Assembly (NCBI GenBank): GCA_035447605.1
Contig: DAOTHJ010000023.1
Span: 1-25,258, forward strand
Reading direction: 5' to 3'
From: UMGS1668 sp035447605
GTDB lineage: Bacteria; Bacillota; Clostridia; Oscillospirales; Ruminococcaceae
DNA: 25,258 nucleotides
Positions 22,445 to 25,258 of this stretch are shown piece by piece. The notes beneath the pieces are model-generated. The model had not been told where the DNA came from. It worked only from the letters and a program-made list of their open reading frames with translations, and did not search any database. The position numbers and the translations under genes were made by a program. The first letter of the stretch is position 1. Each line of letters opens with the position of its first letter.

Positions 22445-23443
22445 TTATTCTGAGTAAGCTTCCGCCGCCGCAGAAGCGCGTTTGGCCATCGCAAGCCGGA
22501 TGCTCTCCGGGCCTATGACCTTCAGTTCCTCAACGTTAAAGCCGCAGAGCCAGCGAAGCGTGCCCTCCCCCTCCACGGCGTGGATGGATACCTTGGACAT
22601 GCCGTCGGGCATTGCCTCAAACTGAAGCCCGTTTCCGAAGCGCTTAACGACATCCCTGATGACGGAAGAACCGACCATCAGCTCGATATCCGCATCCGGT
22701 CCGGTAAACATATTGACATTCCGCCGCAGATAGTCGCAGATGGAAAAATCGCCGCGGAGTTCCTCGATCTCCGAACAGGGCCGGACCGGCAACTCGCTGA
22801 TCTCGACATTGGTGATCATATCCGCATGAAAATGCGTCAGATGGTCGTGGCTCTTGCTGTTTCCGATCAGATAATATTCGTCCTCCGACCAGACCAGATA
22901 ATACGGCGAAATCTCGTAGATATGACCGTTTCTTTTGAATTTGAGGCTCCCCTCCTCCGTCCGCTCATAATAGCGAAACAGAATGCGGCGGCGCTGTTTG
23001 ATCGCGGTGATAATTTTGTCGATATTGTAACGCACCGTCCGGTTGTCGGTCTTGATCTCCGGATCGATGATGGTCTGTTCTTTGAGAATCTCCTCCCCGG
23101 TCGGCGTCGCAAGCTGGGTCAGTTTTTCCAGCAGGTTTTCCGTATCCTGTTCCGTAAGAAATTTGGCTCCAGCAATCGCATCCGCCAGCATTTTGAGCTC
23201 GTAATCCTCAAACGGCTGGTCGGTCATATAAAAGCCCTTTTTCAGCTCATCGCAGGAAATAATCGAATATCCTGCCTCTCTCAGGACCGAGATATCCCGC
23301 GCAATGGATTTTCGCTCCGCGACAAGGCCCTTGTTTTCCAATTTTCTTAGGATCTCCACCGTATTGACTGGGTGCTGCTCATCGGTTTTTTTGAGAATGT
23401 CAAGGATATAAAGAAACTTTTCCTTCGTCTGTCCTGCCAACAT
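22445..23443 (-). CDS. WYL-domain transcriptional regulator with N-terminal HTH
   Basis: The 332-residue product has a winged helix-turn-helix at residues 1-60 (KFLYILDILKKTDEQHPVNT to ERKSIARDISVLREAGYSI), a central WYL domain (about 135-215, IEISPYYLVWSEDEYYLIG-like, with the YYL core) and a C-terminal WCX-type region (about 235-330). WYL regulators bind nucleic acids or small ligands and control diverse genes, including phage-defence and DNA-damage loci; no target is visible here. The ATG at 23443 follows GGGGGAGG by three bases. Upstream is an extended -10 promoter. The gene lies between an orphan toxin gene and a mobile-element scar, but its own sequence shows no sign of decay. Confidence 0.9.
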   Translation of the reverse strand: MLAGQTKEKFLYILDILKKTDEQHPVNTVEILRKLENKGLVAERKSIARDISVLREAGYSIISCDELKKGFYMTDQPFEDYELKMLADAIAGAKFLTEQDTENLLEKLTQLATPTGEEILKEQTIIDPEIKTDNRTVRYNIDKIITAIKQRRRILFRYYERTEEGSLKFKRNGHIYEISPYYLVWSEDEYYLIGNSKSHDHLTHFHADMITNVEISELPVRPCSEIEELRGDFSICDYLRRNVNMFTGPDADIELMVGSSVIRDVVKRFGNGLQFEAMPDGMSKVSIHAVEGEGTLRWLCGFNVEELKVIGPESIRLAMAKRASAAAEAYSE

Positions 23444-23464
23444 TGTCCTCCCCCTTCTTGGTTA

Positions 23465-23473
23465 ATTATACCA
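23465..23473 (-). promoter_or_regulatory. Extended -10 promoter of the WYL regulator
   Basis: On the minus strand TTGGTATAAT (perfect TATAAT at 23465-23470 preceded by the TGn extension) lies about 20 bases before the start codon. The -35 region is poor, as is usual for extended -10 promoters. Confidence 0.6.
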
Positions 23474-23499
23474 AAATTATTTATCAAAAAGTGGGAAAG

Positions 23500-23711
23500 C
23501 AAAAATATTCCTCGCTCTTTTCCGACAATTTTTCACTTTTATATGAAAGACATTCATAATTTGTGTTTGTTCTATGAGCGTTTAAAATATGGCTTTTCAT
23601 TATGCCGCGGCCGTTTTTGAATTGATTTCTTCATTTTGTTTCTCTGGACTCCATAAAAAAATATCCCGCCTTTTGAGGGTGCGTCTTAGGGATTAACTAT
23701 CCCGGAAAAAA
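23500..23711. other. Gene-free, AT-rich stretch beside the recombinase scar
   Basis: About 210 bases between the regulator promoter and the recombinase terminator contain no open frame with a ribosome site. A small perfect inverted repeat GGGAT/ATCCC lies at 23689-23703, just outside the element's last gene, where an element end or attachment site could lie. Confidence 0.35.
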
Positions 23712-23756
23712 ATCGGCATAGTTTGGTATGTATGTACCGGCTATGCCGATTTTTCT
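23712..23756 (-). terminator. Terminator overlapping the recombinase stop codon
   Basis: AAAATCGGCATAG (containing the minus-strand TAG stop region) and CTATGCCGATTTT form a perfect 13-bp stem around a ~16-base loop, with T runs on both strands. The stem includes the last codons of the recombinase remnant. Confidence 0.88.
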
Positions 23757-25004
23757 TGCTCCTGTGTGGCTGCGGTTGCTGGCGGCGTGAACTCGCCTAT
23801 ACAGTTCCAGACGATTTTGATGCGCTGTACTCGTCTGCCATCAATGCGTTCTGCTTTGTAAACGAGGATTTTCTCAACGAACTCGCGTATCATCTCCGCC
23901 GTAAGCTCCTGAATGTCAGTGTACTTCTGTACCAAGGCGATGAAATGGTCAACATTGAGCGAACTGTCGTGTTCGGCGGTCATGGTGCCTTTCAGCTCCG
24001 CCACACGGCTTTCCAGGGTATGCTGCTCGGCTTCGTAGCTGGCGGTCATCTTGGCGAAGCGCTCATCGGAAATCTTGCCGGACAGATTATCCTCTTAAAG
24101 ACGCTGGATAATGTCATCCAGCTTGGCGATACGCGCCTGTGACTGCTCCAGCTCTCGCTTGCTGTCCCGCAGGCTCTTGTCGAGGTCTGCCCTTGACTTG
24201 GAAGTCACCATCTGCACAAACTCGCTTTCGCGCTCACACGCAAACGCCGTTATCTGGCGGATACCGTCAAGGAGTGCCTCCTCGACCACCACATTCCGTA
24301 TCTGATGAGAACTGCAGCCGCCCTTGACCTTCCGATAGGTAGCGCAAACGAAATACTCCTTATCGTGTTCCCAGCCGCGATGCCGGACTTGGTACAGCTT
24401 GGCTCCGCAGTCAGCGCAGAACAGCATCCCGGAGAGGATCGGCATCTCACCCATCGGCGTCACGCGCCGCCTGCCATCGCGTATTTTCTGCACTACCTCG
24501 AACACCGACTGCTCGACGATTGCATCGTGGGTATTCTCGAAAACCTGCCACTCGGATGGGTCGTTCTTGAGCTGCTTTTTGTTCTTGTAGGACTTGCGGT
24601 AGGTTTTGAAGTTTACCGTATGCCCCAGATACTCCTGCCGAGAGAGCATATGGACAATGGTGCTGCCACGCCAAATATAGTCATCATCATGGCCTATGTT
24701 GTCTGGAATAGCTACGCCAATCGCTTTGGCGTGTGCCGTAGGATTCATTATGTGCCTTTTGCTGAATTCCTTGGCTATCTGAGTCGGGCCGTAACCGTCC
24801 ATGCATATGCTTGGCATTCACGGGCAAGCCGTTACCTGTTTTGCCGAGGGTAAACACACCGCTTCTATCTTCCCTGAGATAAAAGTCAGCTCCGGCGTTT
24901 CTGGCGCTTTCGATGGTGTGGTCGGCAAGCATTTTACGATAAATGCCTTTGTGGATTTTTGATTTATAGAGTGCTATCACGCACTCTGACCAGCTGTGAT
25001 TCAT
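23741..25004 (-). pseudogene. Decayed large serine recombinase (TnpX-like), lacking its catalytic domain
   Basis: Three frames are remnants of one large serine recombinase, the DNA-cutting integrase/transposase class of clostridial mobile elements. 24095-24817 encodes the Recombinase domain (ICMDGYGPTQIAKEF to YLGHTVNFKTYRKSYKNKKQ), a zinc ribbon (FCADCGAKLY with YRKVKGGCSSHQ) and a coiled coil. After an in-frame TAA at 24095-24097 the same frame continues EDNLSGKISDERFAKMTASY into a DUF4368-like C terminus (EFVEKILVYKAERIDGRR) ending at 23741. Intact relatives usually have an aromatic codon at the stop position, so a TAT/TAC to TAA change is likely. Upstream, 24818-25004 is in another frame (GVFTLGKTGNGLPVN...) and shows a frameshift or deletion. 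The N-terminal resolvase catalytic domain with its active serine is absent. The gene cannot make an active enzyme. Confidence 0.85.
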
Positions 25005-25059
25005 GTTTGCAGCATCCTTTCTGGGACAAAGCCCTTATTGGAGAAACCAGTATTCACGC

Positions 25060-25258
25060 TTAGTGCAGAAATCCGTGACCTCTGCATAGCTTCTGAAGTG
25101 CCATAATCATAGTCACCACCTCCTTTCCCACGCTGGGGCAGGTATGGGGCAAGTTTTTATGGTCATCTCAAATGTTCCTATATAGAGAAGGACTGTTTTA
25201 ACCTGCCACAATCTGCCCCACGCATTATTTCAGGAATTCCATCCCTTCTCGTACCTTG
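25060..25258 (-). promoter_or_regulatory. Leader of the recombinase remnant with inverted repeats and a short ORF
   Basis: Reading minus, two related inverted sequences, TGGGGCAGATTGTGGCAGGT (about 25206-25225) and its partner around TTGCCCCATACCTGCCCCA (about 25133-25152), flank an AT-rich segment containing TATATAGG. Next come GGAAAGGAGGTGGTGACT and an ATG opening a 16-codon frame (MIMALQKLCRGHGFLH, about 25062-25112) that stops before the recombinase remnant. The strong ribosome site with only a short peptide suggests that the original coding start of the element was cut off, or that a leader peptide existed. The upstream end of the element lies beyond the window. Confidence 0.4.

Noticed and set aside
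23741..24817. The recombinase as a functional resolvase or integrase
   Set aside because: The N-terminal catalytic domain is absent, with an in-frame stop and a frameshift.

Overview
The window looks like chromosomal DNA of a GC-moderate, spore-forming member of the Clostridia, probably an Oscillospiraceae/Ruminococcaceae-type gut Firmicute. The evidence is a SpoIIR homologue, strong AGGAGG-type ribosome binding sites, consensus sigma-A promoters, many rho-independent terminators, a large K+-dependent membrane pyrophosphatase, a YlbF/YmcA-family protein next to MiaB, and a clostridial-type large serine recombinase remnant. The genus cannot be fixed from the sequence alone.

Layout. 1-299: 3' end of a peptidase T gene (+). 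675-5461 (-): purB and purA (the two AMP-branch enzymes), then an M32 carboxypeptidase. Between purB and its promoter lies a roughly 170-nt structured RNA with its own terminator (5489-5660). 6091-8488 (-): remains of one glycine-rich surface protein gene, broken by a stop codon and a 4-bp duplication. 8634-10697 (-): a LytS/YesM-type histidine kinase, split by a frameshift in an A8 run, and its response regulator. 11155-11343 (-): tRNA-Tyr and tRNA-Thr behind a consensus promoter. 11537-14047 (+): PHP phosphoesterase, Lrp/AsnC regulator and PLP aminotransferase. 14387-16454 (+): ispE, a YbaK/ProX-type deacylase and spoIIR. 16652-18688 (+): hppA. 19152-21660 (-): miaB, ylbF-like gene and deoC. 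21959-22321 (+): a MazF/EndoA toxin with no visible antitoxin. 22445-23443 (-): a WYL-domain regulator. 23741-25004 (-): a decayed large serine recombinase, which marks a mobile-element scar running off the right edge.

How the genes work together. Most of the window is housekeeping: purine synthesis, isoprenoid precursor synthesis, tRNA modification and quality control, pyrophosphate energetics and sporulation. It is packed in short operons with overlapping stop/start codons (ylbF/deoC, kinase/regulator, Lrp/aminotransferase, ispE/YbaK). The accessory signal is concentrated in four places: the surface-protein and two-component block (6.1-10.7 kb), repeat-bearing intergenic DNA (0.3-0.6, 2.3-2.6 and 21.7-21.9 kb), the orphan toxin, and the recombinase scar. 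I found no CRISPR array, phage module or intact new defence system. The observations most worth checking are the purB leader RNA, the homopolymer-split kinase, and the repeat elements.
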